Counted from the stretch's first letter, positions 7,038 through 17,500 are shown. The stretch is 41,956 nucleotides of DNA from Bacteroidota bacterium (GCA_947451115.1 CANFXV010000019.1:1-41956), one strand, 5' to 3'. Notes: generated by a model not told the origin, from the letters alone. Made by a program: numbers and translations.

Positions 7038-8408
7038 ATGGCGGAAGGGCATGTAGACGTCAAAAGATACCAGATTATAAGTCTTTTGTACATTGTTTTT
7101 ATTTGTTTCTCAGTAATCAATATCAAGATATCGGTATTGGATTCTAATATCTATACCATAAGGTCATTCCAGTCCTTGGACAAAGAAGAATTGAAAAAAG
7201 TAGACATTAGTAATAAGATTATTCAGGATAATATTGACTTATTAAACAAAAGCGAAAAGGCTCAATCTTATTTAAAAATCCGAACTAGACTTTTAACCAG
7301 TAAAACAGTTGCTGAAAAAGTTTTAAGGCATGTGGATGAGGAATTCGCAAAAAATAAAACTACGCTATCAAAGCAATTCAATGGGAGAAATTTAATTGAG
7401 GAAATATTAAAGGGCGATCAAGGTATTTCTTTGTTGGAAAAGGATTTATTTGATTTATCTGAATATATAAAGAAGGCGCCTTTTAAAATTCAAACTTCTT
7501 TAGATTCGTTAATCCCTATTAAAAGAGATGTAACTACCAATAAAGGAAAAGTAGAAAAATGGGATTATTACTTGTTTTTACACAAACCTTCTGCCATTAG
7601 CTATATGCAATTGGAACGTATCCGATTCTTGATTACAAAAACACAGTTGTTGTACCAAGAAGCTGCTTTGGCCGAAATTGGTTACCAGCCAACTTATTTC
7701 TCTCAGTTCAATCCTAAATTATATGTTTTAAAGGCAAGTGTGAAAGAATATAAAGAAGAAGAAATTATCAAGCCAGGTCAAAAAGTAATTAGTGTCAATG
7801 ATCAAGTGTTTGATGTATTGTTCCAAAAACTTTTAGCTTCCTTACATACAGAAAACATATTTGTTGGCTTGAATAATACATTGCTAGCTGATTTTGATTT
7901 TATGATGGGCAAAGAATTTGATGTAGAAATCACACCCAAAGTGAATATTGTTAAAAACAACAATAATTACAGTGTCAATTTTAATAAAGTAGGAGATTAT
8001 ATGCTTCGTTTCTATGATATGAGAAAAGAAAGGAAAGTATTGTTTGAGAAAAAAATAGTAGTGAATTCAATACCAGACCCTATTGTTAAAGTAAAGGGCG
8101 ATAACTTAAACAATTATCTAATTAGTGTTAAAAATTTATTGAGCGCAGAGCGTTTAGAAGCGAAATTAGAAATCAACAATTTGAATTTCTTCCCTGGCCG
8201 TATCAATAGCTTCAAGGTAATACGCATACACAATGGTAAAGAAGAAGAATCCGTGAATAACTATGGAGAACTTTTTCAGTCCCCTACACAAAAAGTACTG
8301 GCGGCACTTAAGAAAAATGATTTAGTGATTTTTGATAATTTGAATATGTCTTTGGTAGATGGTTCCACAAGAACCTCTGCGCCAATTATTTATAAAATAT
8401 CAGATTAA
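7038..8408 (+). CDS. GldM-like motor and periplasmic shaft protein
   Basis: This 456-residue protein fits GldM/PorM (about 515 residues). It has a short cytoplasmic N-terminus starting MAEG, one membrane helix (residues about 13-32, ISLLYIVFICFSVINIKISV), a helical periplasmic part (about 45-215) and beta domains. Arg10 just before the helix aligns with the conserved GldM Arg9 that works with the GldL glutamate. The C-terminal domain (about 350-456) shows the GldM pattern: IPDPIVKVKG, then LNNLNFFPGRINSF-like text, then VLAALKKNDLVIFDN and a closing DGSTR segment. Such domains reach the outer-membrane ring in T9SS. Here the partner could be the PorG-like barrel encoded next. The paralogue is shorter and divergent, so it is probably not the housekeeping gldM. 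Confidence 0.87.
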   Translation: MAEGHVDVKRYQIISLLYIVFICFSVINIKISVLDSNIYTIRSFQSLDKEELKKVDISNKIIQDNIDLLNKSEKAQSYLKIRTRLLTSKTVAEKVLRHVDEEFAKNKTTLSKQFNGRNLIEEILKGDQGISLLEKDLFDLSEYIKKAPFKIQTSLDSLIPIKRDVTTNKGKVEKWDYYLFLHKPSAISYMQLERIRFLITKTQLLYQEAALAEIGYQPTYFSQFNPKLYVLKASVKEYKEEEIIKPGQKVISVNDQVFDVLFQKLLASLHTENIFVGLNNTLLADFDFMMGKEFDVEITPKVNIVKNNNNYSVNFNKVGDYMLRFYDMRKERKVLFEKKIVVNSIPDPIVKVKGDNLNNYLISVKNLLSAERLEAKLEINNLNFFPGRINSFKVIRIHNGKEEESVNNYGELFQSPTQKVLAALKKNDLVIFDNLNMSLVDGSTRTSAPIIYKISD

Positions 8409-8425
8409 AAAGATTGAATAATAGT

Positions 8426-10597
8426 ATGATGAATAGATTGAAAAATATTAGAATTCTTAAAGTGACGATGGCCTTGGTTATCTTCAATGCATTATCTATA
8501 GATGGTATTGCTCAAGATACCATTGCGGGCAACTATGCGGATTTGGTTATTAAGTCCGGCATCCATTTTATTAAAGAATCGGTTACTGTAAAAGGAAAAC
8601 TAGAAATTCAACCAGGTGCTAAAATTGAATTCACCGACCCAGGTGTTTTAGTTTGCGAAGGTGCGGTTTTAATAAAAGGAGAAAAAGGCAACAAGATTGA
8701 GATTTATGGCAAATTAAAAAACGAGGGAGTTGGATTAGTGATTAGAGGGATAGATTCTATAACTACTAGTAAAGTTGAAATCAGCAATACTATATTTAAG
8801 GGTTTACAACTGCCCCTTTATTTTGACTTTGGATGGAAAAGGGCAGCGGTGAATATTGAAGACAATAATTTCATTAATAACGTAGGTAAAGTATCCGTAA
8901 TACAAGTGCTTAATCCACCGTTTAATTTCAATATGGATTCAACTTCCATAGATTTTAAAATTAAACACAACTTATTTACTGGAAATAGTGCAGCTATTTA
9001 TTTTGAAGATTTAAAAAGTGACCACGTTAATACCGAAGTAACAAAAAACACCTTTTACGGCAACAATGTATATGGGTATAAGAATTACAATATATCCACC
9101 AATGTATTCTACGGAAGAATGGACCAGTTGTTTACCAGGTTTATTCCGGTTATTGAAAACAATAGCTTTGCTTTCAACTATTTGATAGATAACTTTACCG
9201 ATACTGTAGTGCATGTAGCAAATTTTGGGGTGTATGGTACAGACAAACAAATCAATTTAAGAAATAATTATTTAGGTGCAAATAACAAAGAACAAATCTT
9301 AAAAGGAATACATGACCAAGTTCTTAATTACAATGCCCCTAAAGTAGAATTTGAACCTTTTTTGAATGTTCCAGGACAAGACAATCCTTCACATATTTTT
9401 GCCATTAATAACTTAGATAATTCAGCTATTCCAGATTCTTTAAAAATTCTAGAACCATTAAAAGGCTTTATTTTAAAAGCCAATAATAATGTTGATTATT
9501 CAAAAGCGGTACTTACTTATTCTTATTTTAAAGATGATAGCAGTTTAAAAAGAATAGATACTGCGGTGACTTATGATATTCAACCCAGTGGTTTAGAGAC
9601 AAAGATTACAATCACAAAAACATTAAATAGTGCTAAAAAAATTGGCTTTTATAATTTTAGCAAAATAAGTAATAACAATGCAGACATTGTTCCTGATGTA
9701 AACATTGGGCACAATGCCTATTTAATTGATTTAAGAAGAAGAACTATAATCGCCGAGTTGCAAAAGGATAAAAAAACCAATGACAGTATTAGAAAACAAT
9801 CACCTCCTGCTGACTCCTTAAAAAATATATTCCAAAAAATTGAAGCACCATTAAAAAGTAAAATTGAAGTTAGTTTACTTACAGGCGGGTCTATTTTTAC
9901 AGGAACCATTAGTAATAAAGGCAATTTGTTTTCCAATGACATGAACATGTTATTGGGTGTAAACATTAATTACACATTGTACTCTAATTTAAGTGCAAGT
10001 TTAAATATTGAAAGCTTTAAGTTGAGCAACGCAGACGCCATGTCCAATAACAATGACCAATTGGCAAGAGGTATGAGTTTTTCTACTTCTATGTTAGGCA
10101 TCTCGCCATCTATCAATTATGATTTTGTGGACAATAGATTGTATACAAAAGCAAGAAGAATTAGACCATCTATTGGTTTAGGTTTGGATATTGTAAGCTT
10201 TACACCAACTGGTATCTACAACGGCACTGTATATAACTTACAACCTTTGGGCACTGGCGGGCAAATTGCAGACAGTACCAAAAAGGCCTATTCTACTTTG
10301 GCATTTGGTTATTTCTTGAACTTTAAAGTAAAGTATCAAATTAACAGATTCAATAGTGTTGGATTGCATCTGTCTTATCACTGGAGTATGTCTAACTATT
10401 TAGACGATGTAGGTCCAGATCCATACCCTAGTGCAGCAAGTATTTTAAATAGCAAAGGTCCAAATAAAGATGCTGCTTTATTTTTCTCTAACCCAACTTC
10501 TAGAAACGTAGTTGGGCAATACAGAAATAGTCCGACCGATGCGCAAGACAGTTATTTAAATTTTGGTATTTTTTATTCAAGAAGATTATTTAAATAA
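8426..10597 (+). CDS. Parallel beta-helix protein fused to a PorG/DUF6089-like outer-membrane barrel
   Basis: After a signal peptide (MMNRLKN to SIDGIAQ), residues about 40-330 show repeated short beta rungs with Asn ladders (NNFINN, NLFTGN, NTFYGN, NNSFAFN), typical of a right-handed beta-helix. A middle region with linker follows. The last ~230 residues read as an outer-membrane barrel: alternating strands, IGLGLDIVSFTPTGIYNGT and then YNLQPLGTGGQ, ending in an aromatic-rich FGIFYSRRLFK. That IYNG/YNLQPLGT motif is characteristic, from memory, of DUF6089 proteins, the family of T9SS PorG. PorG anchors the PorK-PorN ring, so this protein may be the outer-membrane partner of the GldLM-like pair. 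I start at ATG 8426; a TTG at 8414 is in frame but less likely. Confidence 0.7.
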   Translation: MMNRLKNIRILKVTMALVIFNALSIDGIAQDTIAGNYADLVIKSGIHFIKESVTVKGKLEIQPGAKIEFTDPGVLVCEGAVLIKGEKGNKIEIYGKLKNEGVGLVIRGIDSITTSKVEISNTIFKGLQLPLYFDFGWKRAAVNIEDNNFINNVGKVSVIQVLNPPFNFNMDSTSIDFKIKHNLFTGNSAAIYFEDLKSDHVNTEVTKNTFYGNNVYGYKNYNISTNVFYGRMDQLFTRFIPVIENNSFAFNYLIDNFTDTVVHVANFGVYGTDKQINLRNNYLGANNKEQILKGIHDQVLNYNAPKVEFEPFLNVPGQDNPSHIFAINNLDNSAIPDSLKILEPLKGFILKANNNVDYSKAVLTYSYFKDDSSLKRIDTAVTYDIQPSGLETKITITKTLNSAKKIGFYNFSKISNNNADIVPDVNIGHNAYLIDLRRRTIIAELQKDKKTNDSIRKQSPPADSLKNIFQKIEAPLKSKIEVSLLTGGSIFTGTISNKGNLFSNDMNMLLGVNINYTLYSNLSASLNIESFKLSNADAMSNNNDQLARGMSFSTSMLGISPSINYDFVDNRLYTKARRIRPSIGLGLDIVSFTPTGIYNGTVYNLQPLGTGGQIADSTKKAYSTLAFGYFLNFKVKYQINRFNSVGLHLSYHWSMSNYLDDVGPDPYPSAASILNSKGPNKDAALFFSNPTSRNVVGQYRNSPTDAQDSYLNFGIFYSRRLFK

Positions 10598-10600
10598 ACC

Positions 10601-11044
10601 ATGAGATTAAAAAACACAATATTATTTTTCGCGATTGCTGGTGCAATTTTTATCCTATCCTCTTGTGCAAAGACGGTGGCTACTACACCTATACAATTTC
10701 AGAAGCAACTATTGTCTGGTACGGGTACTTATCAAAATACGCAACACACTTGGCAATTAGATTCTACCAAATTGAATGGCGTTAATTTTCCATTAACTAC
10801 CTTGCAAAAAAATTTTAAAAAGACCTACACATTTGACGGTGGGTATAGTGATACGGATAATTATACTGGTAAATGGGAAATTACTACCCTAGGCAAACTT
10901 AAAGAAACCTTTATCTACAAAGCTACTAATAAACAAGACAGTACAGTGTATGATATTGTTTCCATCAACTCTGTACAATTAAGTTTATCAAAAAAAGCCA
11001 CCAATGGCCAAGTAGTCAGTTATGCATTTAAAATAGCCAATTAA
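10601..11044 (+). CDS. Outer-membrane lipoprotein, lipocalin-like
   Basis: This 147-residue protein has a classic lipobox, ILSSC, with the lipidated Cys at residue 22. The mature part looks like a small beta sheet protein: a WQLDS strand near residue 50, a YTFDGGYSDTDNYTGKWEI segment typical of Bacteroidota lipocalin-like lipoproteins, and further beta strands to the end. It lies 3 bp after the PorG-like gene. In T9SS the ring contains a lipoprotein (GldK/PorK); this one is much smaller and has no SUMF1 fold, so it is not GldK, but it could be an accessory lipoprotein of the barrel. The specific role is unknown. Confidence 0.65.
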   Translation: MRLKNTILFFAIAGAIFILSSCAKTVATTPIQFQKQLLSGTGTYQNTQHTWQLDSTKLNGVNFPLTTLQKNFKKTYTFDGGYSDTDNYTGKWEITTLGKLKETFIYKATNKQDSTVYDIVSINSVQLSLSKKATNGQVVSYAFKIAN

Positions 11045-11046
11045 AC

Positions 11047-11544
11047 TTGAAATACATTTTTACCATATTATTCATCGTTTTTTTCTCATTTGCATCAAAA
11101 GCGCAAATGAGCATTACCTATTCTATGGGTGTGCTAGGTGGGGATATGAAATTAAGTACAAGTTCAAATCCTTTGTCGGTGAATTTGGCGGCCTGTCTTC
11201 AGGTGTCCAATGGCATATCAAAATTCTTAGTGGCTAATAATGGGGAGTTTATAAATAATTGTGTGGTGAATCTTAATTATACAAAATTAAGCATACAAGT
11301 GGCGCCAAATCCTTTTGTAGATGCCGTATATATTACATTTAAGAGCAAGTTAGATGAGGATAATCATTTTAAAGTGTCTGTATTTAACAACTATGGACAA
11401 TTAGTAAAAATCACCAATATCTATCAAAATTTATTTTTATCAGGATTTAAATTACAATTAGCTGAATTGCCTACAGGCATTTATTTCTTGCAAATAAATT
11501 CAAACAAAGTAAATGAAGTATTTAAAATAATTAAAGACAATTAA
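11047..11544 (+). CDS. Mini-protein with type A T9SS C-terminal sorting domain
   Basis: This 165-residue protein starts at TTG 11047, 2 bp after the lipoprotein stop, and has a signal peptide ending FASKAQ. Residues about 83-165 are a T9SS type A sorting domain: VAPNPF, then a VSVFNNYGQLV strand, then LPTGIYFLQI and the closing VFKIIKDN. Proteins with this domain are exported through T9SS and usually anchored at the surface after cleavage of the domain. Only about 60 residues lie between the signal peptide and the sorting domain, with two Cys (CLQVS and NNCVV) that could form a disulfide. It is the only clear sorting domain in the operon, so a small surface anchor or adaptor for the neighbouring fibres is an inference. 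Confidence 0.85.
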   Translation: MKYIFTILFIVFFSFASKAQMSITYSMGVLGGDMKLSTSSNPLSVNLAACLQVSNGISKFLVANNGEFINNCVVNLNYTKLSIQVAPNPFVDAVYITFKSKLDEDNHFKVSVFNNYGQLVKITNIYQNLFLSGFKLQLAELPTGIYFLQINSNKVNEVFKIIKDN

Positions 11545-11547
11545 AGA

Positions 11548-14500
11548 ATGAATACTATTAAAAAAATATCATTTCTTATACTATTACTTATAAGTATATC
11601 AGTTCAAATGAAAGCGCAGGTGGCGCCAAGTGGAATTAATTTCCAGGCGGTTGCCAGGGATGCAAATAATAATGCAGCATCAGGTCGAACCATCTATGCG
11701 AAAGTAAATGTGCTAGAGGGTTCATCTTCTGGTGCCAATATGTATGCAGAAACTTTTCAAGTAATATCTACCAATGAGGGTGTTTTTACCATAACTATAG
11801 GACAGGGTAAGCGAATTTCAGGTGCTGCCAATTTGAAAGATTTGGATTGGATGAACAAAACCTATTTTGCCAATATTAAAATTGCCATTGAACCTTCTTT
11901 ACCAGATCCTAGTTGGACACCAGATAATAATTATTTAGATGTGGGTACCACCCAGTTTTGGTCTGTACCTTATGCTTTTTCTGCTTTAAATGCTAGATTT
12001 TCAGATTCTACAGGTACCATTACTTCTATCTTACCAAGTACAAAAGGGGGTACTGGGGTAAACAACAATGGCAACACTATTACACTTGCTAATAATATAA
12101 TTACCAAAGGCATTGGTGATTTAACCATTACTACAACTGCAGCAAGTAATTTAATATTTCCTACTACGGGTACCATTGCTACTTTAGCAGGCACTGAATC
12201 ATTGACCAACAAAACCATTGTATCTCCAGTGATTACCGGAAGACCTGTCACCGTAACACAGGATTCTACCGTTGCAGATAGTACCATTGCCACTACTTTA
12301 TTTGTGGCTAAACAGATTAAAACATTAGCAGTAGCAACAGGTGCAACAGCAGGGGAAAAACTAAATATTGCAGATACTGCCGCTATGTTGACTAATAGAA
12401 TTGGCAGAGACACGGTTTCCTTATCTAATAGAATTAATTTAAAAGCAGATAAATTAAATGCTAAAATTGACTCTTCTTTATATGTAAAAGGTAAAACAAC
12501 CATCACCGATTCACTATTAGCAAAAGCCAATGTGGTGATTGATTCTAATTTGTATGTGAAAGGAGGTTTAAGATTGGGAGGAAAACTACAATTAGATTCT
12601 GGATTGGTATTCAATGATTCTTTGTTGGTTTCTAGAGGGGCAAGAATAGATTCAAGTTTACTTGTGAAAGGTAAAATTTATGTAAAGGATTCATTGGTAG
12701 CAAGTAAAAGAATCTATGCTTTAGGTAAAGTACAATTGGATTCTACATTAACCGTAAATAAAGTAACTTCTTTGAATGATTCATTGTATGTAAAAGGCAA
12801 AGCAAGATTTGATTCTTTGTTAACCATCAATGATTCTTTAAGGGTGAAGGGCAATACATTGATTGATTCGAATTTGACTGTTGGACAAAATTTATATGTT
12901 GGAGGGAAATTAACAGTAGCATCAGGGCTGAACTTTAAAGACTCCTTAACGGTCTCTCGTGGTGCAAGAATAGATTCAAGTTTACTCGTGAAAGGTAAAA
13001 TATTAGTGAATGATTCCTTAATTGTAAAAGGCGTAAGCTTGCTTGCTAAAATTAAAACTGATTCTACAATTTTAAGCGATAGCATCAGTAAAAAAATAAA
13101 CATTAGAGATTCTGCAGCTATGTTGAGTAACTATTTAGCTGCTTTGAATAATTTAAGAAGCACCAAATTGAATGCAGCAGATACAGCGGCGATGTTAAGT
13201 AGTCGTTTTGCAAGAGATACGGCAGCTTTGTCTTTGTGGAAATTGAATGCGGCAGATACAGCAGCGATGTTAAATAGTCGTTTTGCAAGAGATACAGCAG
13301 CTTTATCTTTATGGAAATTGAATGCAGCAGATACAGCAGCGATGTTGAGTAGTCGTTTTGCGCGAGATACTGCTGCCTTATCTAGATGGAAATTAAATAA
13401 AGCAGATACAGCAGCAATGTTAAGTAACTATTTAGCTGCGTTGAATAATTTAAGAAGCACCAAATTGAATGCAGCAGATACAGCAGTGATGTTGAGTAGT
13501 CGTTTTGCAAGAGATACGGCTGCCTTGTCAAGATGGAAATTGAATAAGGCGGATACAACAGCGATGTTGAGTAACTATTTAGCTGCTTTGAATAATTTAA
13601 GAAGCACCAAATTGAATGCAGTAGATACAGCAGCCATGTTGAGTAGTCGTTTTGCAAGAGATACAGCTGCCTTATCTAAGTATAAATTAAATGCGGCAGA
13701 CACCGCCGCTTTGTCCATATATAAATTGAATGCAGCAGATACTACGGCAATGCTTACCGATTATGCCAGAAAATTCACCAAAGATTATGCAGTAAGAATT
13801 GCTCCAGGTAAATATTTAGGTAAATATACCAGTGGGGATACCGTTCATACTAAAGGGATGACCTTGGATGATTTTATGAATGACATTGTAACTGAAGCCG
13901 TGCATCCAACTTATGTAGCACCTACTGTTACTATTGCATCTACTCCAATAGGTACAGATTATGAAATTGGTTCTAACATCTCTGGCATCAGCCTGACAAA
14001 GGCTTTTGTGCAAAATGATGCAGGAGCCATCGGGACTATTACTTTTAAAAAGAACGGAGTTAATTTAGGTGGTACAACTGACAATATCACCAATTTAACC
14101 ACAGATCAAACTTACACAGTTCAAATTGCCTATGCCACTGGTGCAACTAAGTTGAATAATTTAGGGCAATCAGATGCTTATGGTAGTATCACTGCTGGTT
14201 CTATTTTAAGTACGAATGGCATCACCTTTTCTCCAAAAAGTAAAAGATTCTGGGGTACTTCAAGTACTACTTCACCAACAGATGCAGAAATAAGAGCAGC
14301 TACCAATGAATTTACAACAACAAGAGTAAAATCAACTTTCTCTATTACTGTTTCCTCAGGGCCTAAATATTTGTTCTATGCGTATCCAGCAGGATATTCA
14401 AGTTTAAGTTCCTTAACTGTAGGCGGATTTGAAAGTTTACCAGCATTTACACCAACTACTAGAGCCTTTGTCAATGCACAAGGATATAGTAGTTCATATA

Positions 14501-14559
14501 TTATATATGTATCAAACAATAATTTCTCATCAAGCGTTGATAATATAAATACTAATTAA
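11548..14559 (+). CDS. Secreted fibre-like repeat protein (1003 aa)
   Basis: After a signal peptide ending QMKAQ (residue 24), residues about 25-150 form a domain common at the start of Bacteroidota surface fibres: SGINFQAVARDANNN, then GVFTITIGQG and TTQFWSVPYAFSA. Next come a tail-fibre-type module (GTIATLAGTESLTNKTI), a long run of DSLYVKGK-type beta repeats (about 275-500) and 25-residue KLNAADTAAML repeats (about 520-735). The C-terminal domain (KRFWGTSSTTSPTDAEI and following) resembles receptor-binding tips of phage tail fibres. There is no T9SS sorting domain. The architecture suggests a trimeric fibre with a binding tip. It is followed 1 bp later by the giant fibre gene. Confidence 0.7.
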   Translation: MNTIKKISFLILLLISISVQMKAQVAPSGINFQAVARDANNNAASGRTIYAKVNVLEGSSSGANMYAETFQVISTNEGVFTITIGQGKRISGAANLKDLDWMNKTYFANIKIAIEPSLPDPSWTPDNNYLDVGTTQFWSVPYAFSALNARFSDSTGTITSILPSTKGGTGVNNNGNTITLANNIITKGIGDLTITTTAASNLIFPTTGTIATLAGTESLTNKTIVSPVITGRPVTVTQDSTVADSTIATTLFVAKQIKTLAVATGATAGEKLNIADTAAMLTNRIGRDTVSLSNRINLKADKLNAKIDSSLYVKGKTTITDSLLAKANVVIDSNLYVKGGLRLGGKLQLDSGLVFNDSLLVSRGARIDSSLLVKGKIYVKDSLVASKRIYALGKVQLDSTLTVNKVTSLNDSLYVKGKARFDSLLTINDSLRVKGNTLIDSNLTVGQNLYVGGKLTVASGLNFKDSLTVSRGARIDSSLLVKGKILVNDSLIVKGVSLLAKIKTDSTILSDSISKKINIRDSAAMLSNYLAALNNLRSTKLNAADTAAMLSSRFARDTAALSLWKLNAADTAAMLNSRFARDTAALSLWKLNAADTAAMLSSRFARDTAALSRWKLNKADTAAMLSNYLAALNNLRSTKLNAADTAVMLSSRFARDTAALSRWKLNKADTTAMLSNYLAALNNLRSTKLNAVDTAAMLSSRFARDTAALSKYKLNAADTAALSIYKLNAADTTAMLTDYARKFTKDYAVRIAPGKYLGKYTSGDTVHTKGMTLDDFMNDIVTEAVHPTYVAPTVTIASTPIGTDYEIGSNISGISLTKAFVQNDAGAIGTITFKKNGVNLGGTTDNITNLTTDQTYTVQIAYATGATKLNNLGQSDAYGSITAGSILSTNGITFSPKSKRFWGTSSTTSPTDAEIRAATNEFTTTRVKSTFSITVSSGPKYLFYAYPAGYSSLSSLTVGGFESLPAFTPTTRAFVNAQGYSSSYIIYVSNNNFSSSVDNINTN
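13105..13757 (+). repeat. Tandem 75-bp coding repeats in the 1003-aa fibre gene
   Basis: About eight units of 25 residues alternate between two types: LNAADTAAMLSSRFARDTAA and LNKADTAAMLSNYLAALNNL. Several units differ by only a few bases. They likely extend the shaft and are prone to unit gain or loss by slippage or recombination. Confidence 0.85.
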
Positions 14560-14560
14560 G

Positions 14561-17500
14561 ATGAAAAAAATATTTAAACTTTTATTATTAACTCTAATTA
14601 TTTCTGTTTCATCAAAGGCACAGATTAAGTTAGTGGGTAACATCACCACCAATGGGGTTGCTTCTTATCCTACGCATATAGATAGCTTAGGCAAAGGAGG
14701 ATATATGTCTATGCCTACAATTAGCGATCGTAATAGCATTCCAACCTTAAGAAGAAAATTAGGTATGTTGGTCTATGTACAAGCCAATGATTCATTGTAT
14801 AAATTGGCTAGCCCGAGTCTAGACAATACCAATTGGATTACCATGGGCTTAGCATCTGTTTTAAAATTAGCCAATGACTCCCTTTTGGTTTATTCAAAAA
14901 TAGCATCGGACTCTACAACCCTTGCAAATAGAATAAGCTCTTTGAGTTCCTCTGTTTCATCTGATATATCTAATGCTATATCTTCTTCTGGTGCAGATGT
15001 CTCTGCTGAGATAACAAGAGCGACTGCTGCAGAAGCTGCCTTGGGTAATAGAATAAATACTGATTCAGCAATTATTATCAATAGGTTGGTTACAGATTCT
15101 GGCATTTTAAGAACTTTGATAAATTCTGGCGCAGCCAGTATTACAGCAGAAGTGTTAAGAGCTACTGCTGCAGAAGCTGCCTTGGGTAATAGAATAAATA
15201 CTGATTCGTCAATTATTATCAATAGATTGGTTACTGATTCAGGCATTTTAAGAACTTTGATAAATTCCGGCGCAGCAAGTATTACAGCAGAAGTAACAAG
15301 AGCTACTGCCGCTGAAACAGCATTGGGTTCAAGAATAAACGCCGATTCCTTAATTATCATCAATAGATTGGTTACGGATTCTGGTATTTTAAGAACTTTA
15401 ATTAATACCAATACTTCAAGTATTACTGCCGAAGTAACAAGAGCAACCGCTGCTGAAACAAACTTAGCATCCAACTTAGCTGCTGAAGTGACAAGAGCCA
15501 CTGCTGCCGAAACAGCCTTGGGAACAAGGATCAACGCCGATTCCTTAATCATCATCAATAGGTTAGTGGCCGATTCTGGTATTTTAAGAACTTTAATTAA
15601 TACCAATACATCAAGTATTACTGCCGAAGTAACAAGAGCAACCGCTGCCGAAAGTACTTTAACTACAAAAGTGAATGCCAACACTTCAAGCATCACCACC
15701 AATACAAATGATATTGCCGCCAACTTAGCCATTGAAAAAGCAGATTCTTTGACCTTGGTCAACAGAATTAAAGCCAGTGAACAATTGATTACTATTAATA
15801 CTAATAACATTGCTGCTAATTTGTCTAAACAACAAATTGATTCAGCACTATTAAAAGGTTTTATTAATGTAAACACTTCTACCATTAATACGAATTTGTT
15901 AAAAGAACAAACCGATTCATTATTGCTTGCTGCTAGATTAGGTGCAGATTCGGTACTCTTCACCAATCAAATTATTGCTGATTCAAGCATATTAAGAGGA
16001 TTAATTAATACCAATGCAAGTGATATAGCACTACATACTACTCAGATTTCAAATAATACAGCCAACATTAGTCAAAACTCAACAGACATTGCAGCCAATA
16101 CTTTAGCCATTAATACCAAGGTTGCTTATTCTGATGTGCCAACTATTTTAAATCCTTATTTAAAGAAAGAAGATACCATTAGTATGTTGTCTGTTTATAG
16201 GGACGCCTTGATTGATCACAATGCAAAAGTGGCTGCCTTGATTACTGATTCTTCCACTTTAATTACAAGATTTGGTTACAAGGAAAATGTAGCTAATAAA
16301 AGTACAGATGTAAATGGTGATGGTACTTCGGATACTAAATATCCTTCTGTTAAATCAGTAAAAGACTATGTGGACAATGCAATCGTAGCATCCACACCAG
16401 ATGCAACAACAACTGCCAAAGGTAAAATTCAATTGTCCGGTGATTTAACTGGAATTGCAGCCGCGCCTATCGTAAAAAGTGTTGGTGGATCAAGCTCAAG
16501 CACCATTCATACCGCTGAATTATTGGCCAATGCTGCTACAGATGCGAATACCAATGATGCCTTAGTAAAAAGAGATGCGAGTGGAAATTTTAGTGCAGGT
16601 ATCATTACAGCGGCACTAACTGGGGATGTTACAGGTAATGCTAGTACTGCTACAAAGTTAGCAGCTACAAAATCAATCTATGGGAATGCATTTGATGGTA
16701 CTGCAGATTTAAATCAAGCCATTGCAGGTACTTTTGGGGGTACAGGAGTAGACAATGGTAGCAAAACAATAACTTTAGGCGGAAATATTTTAACGGCCAA
16801 CAGTTTTACCACTGCTGGTAATTATAGTACTACTTTAACTAGTACTGGTGTTACAGATATTATTTTACCTACCACAGGTACTATAGCCACTTTAGCAGGT
16901 ACGGAAACCTTAACCAATAAAACTATTGCGAATGCAAGTTTAACTGGAATTCCTACAGCACCTACTCCTTCCTTAGGTACTCAAAATAGTCAAATTGCAA
17001 CAACAGCATTTGTTGCAAACTTTGTTACTAATGCTTCGGTTGCTGATGCAAGTCCAACAATCAAAGGAAAATTACAATTGGCTGGTGATTTAACTGGTAC
17101 GGCCGATTTGCCTACAGTTAAAACTTTTGCTGGTGTGAACACAGCCACCATGGCAACAATTAATACTACAATTGCTGCAGCTACAAGTTCGAATACTGCA
17201 AATAGTATTGTAAAAAGAGACGCCAGTGGAAATTTTGTTGCAGGTATCATTACGGCTAATTTAACAGGTAATGCAACTACTGCAACTACTTTAGCAGCGA
17301 CTAAATCTATCTATGGCAATGCCTTTGATGGTAGTGCAGATTTAACACAAGCCATTGCAGGTAATTATGGTGGAACAGGAGTAAATAATGGTAGCAATAC
17401 CATTACCTTAGGCGGAAATATTTTAACGGCGAATAGTTTTACTACTGCTGGTAATTATAGTACCACTTTAACTAGTACAGGCGTAACTAATGTTACTTTA

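Noticed and set aside
5456..8408. MotAB, ExbBD or Zorya-type motor
   Set aside because: The helix layout (two in the first protein, one in the second), the GGLAIEAIVF motif and the GldM-like C-terminal domain fit GldLM and not the MotA/MotB type; no peptidoglycan-binding OmpA domain is present.
14890..15966. Long - strand open frames inside the fibre genes (also near 11970-12614, 12714-13103, 17770-18174, 19036-19449)
   Set aside because: They are antisense to strongly coding repeat proteins and read as biased Val/Leu/Ala text from the repeats; no start context, no domain.
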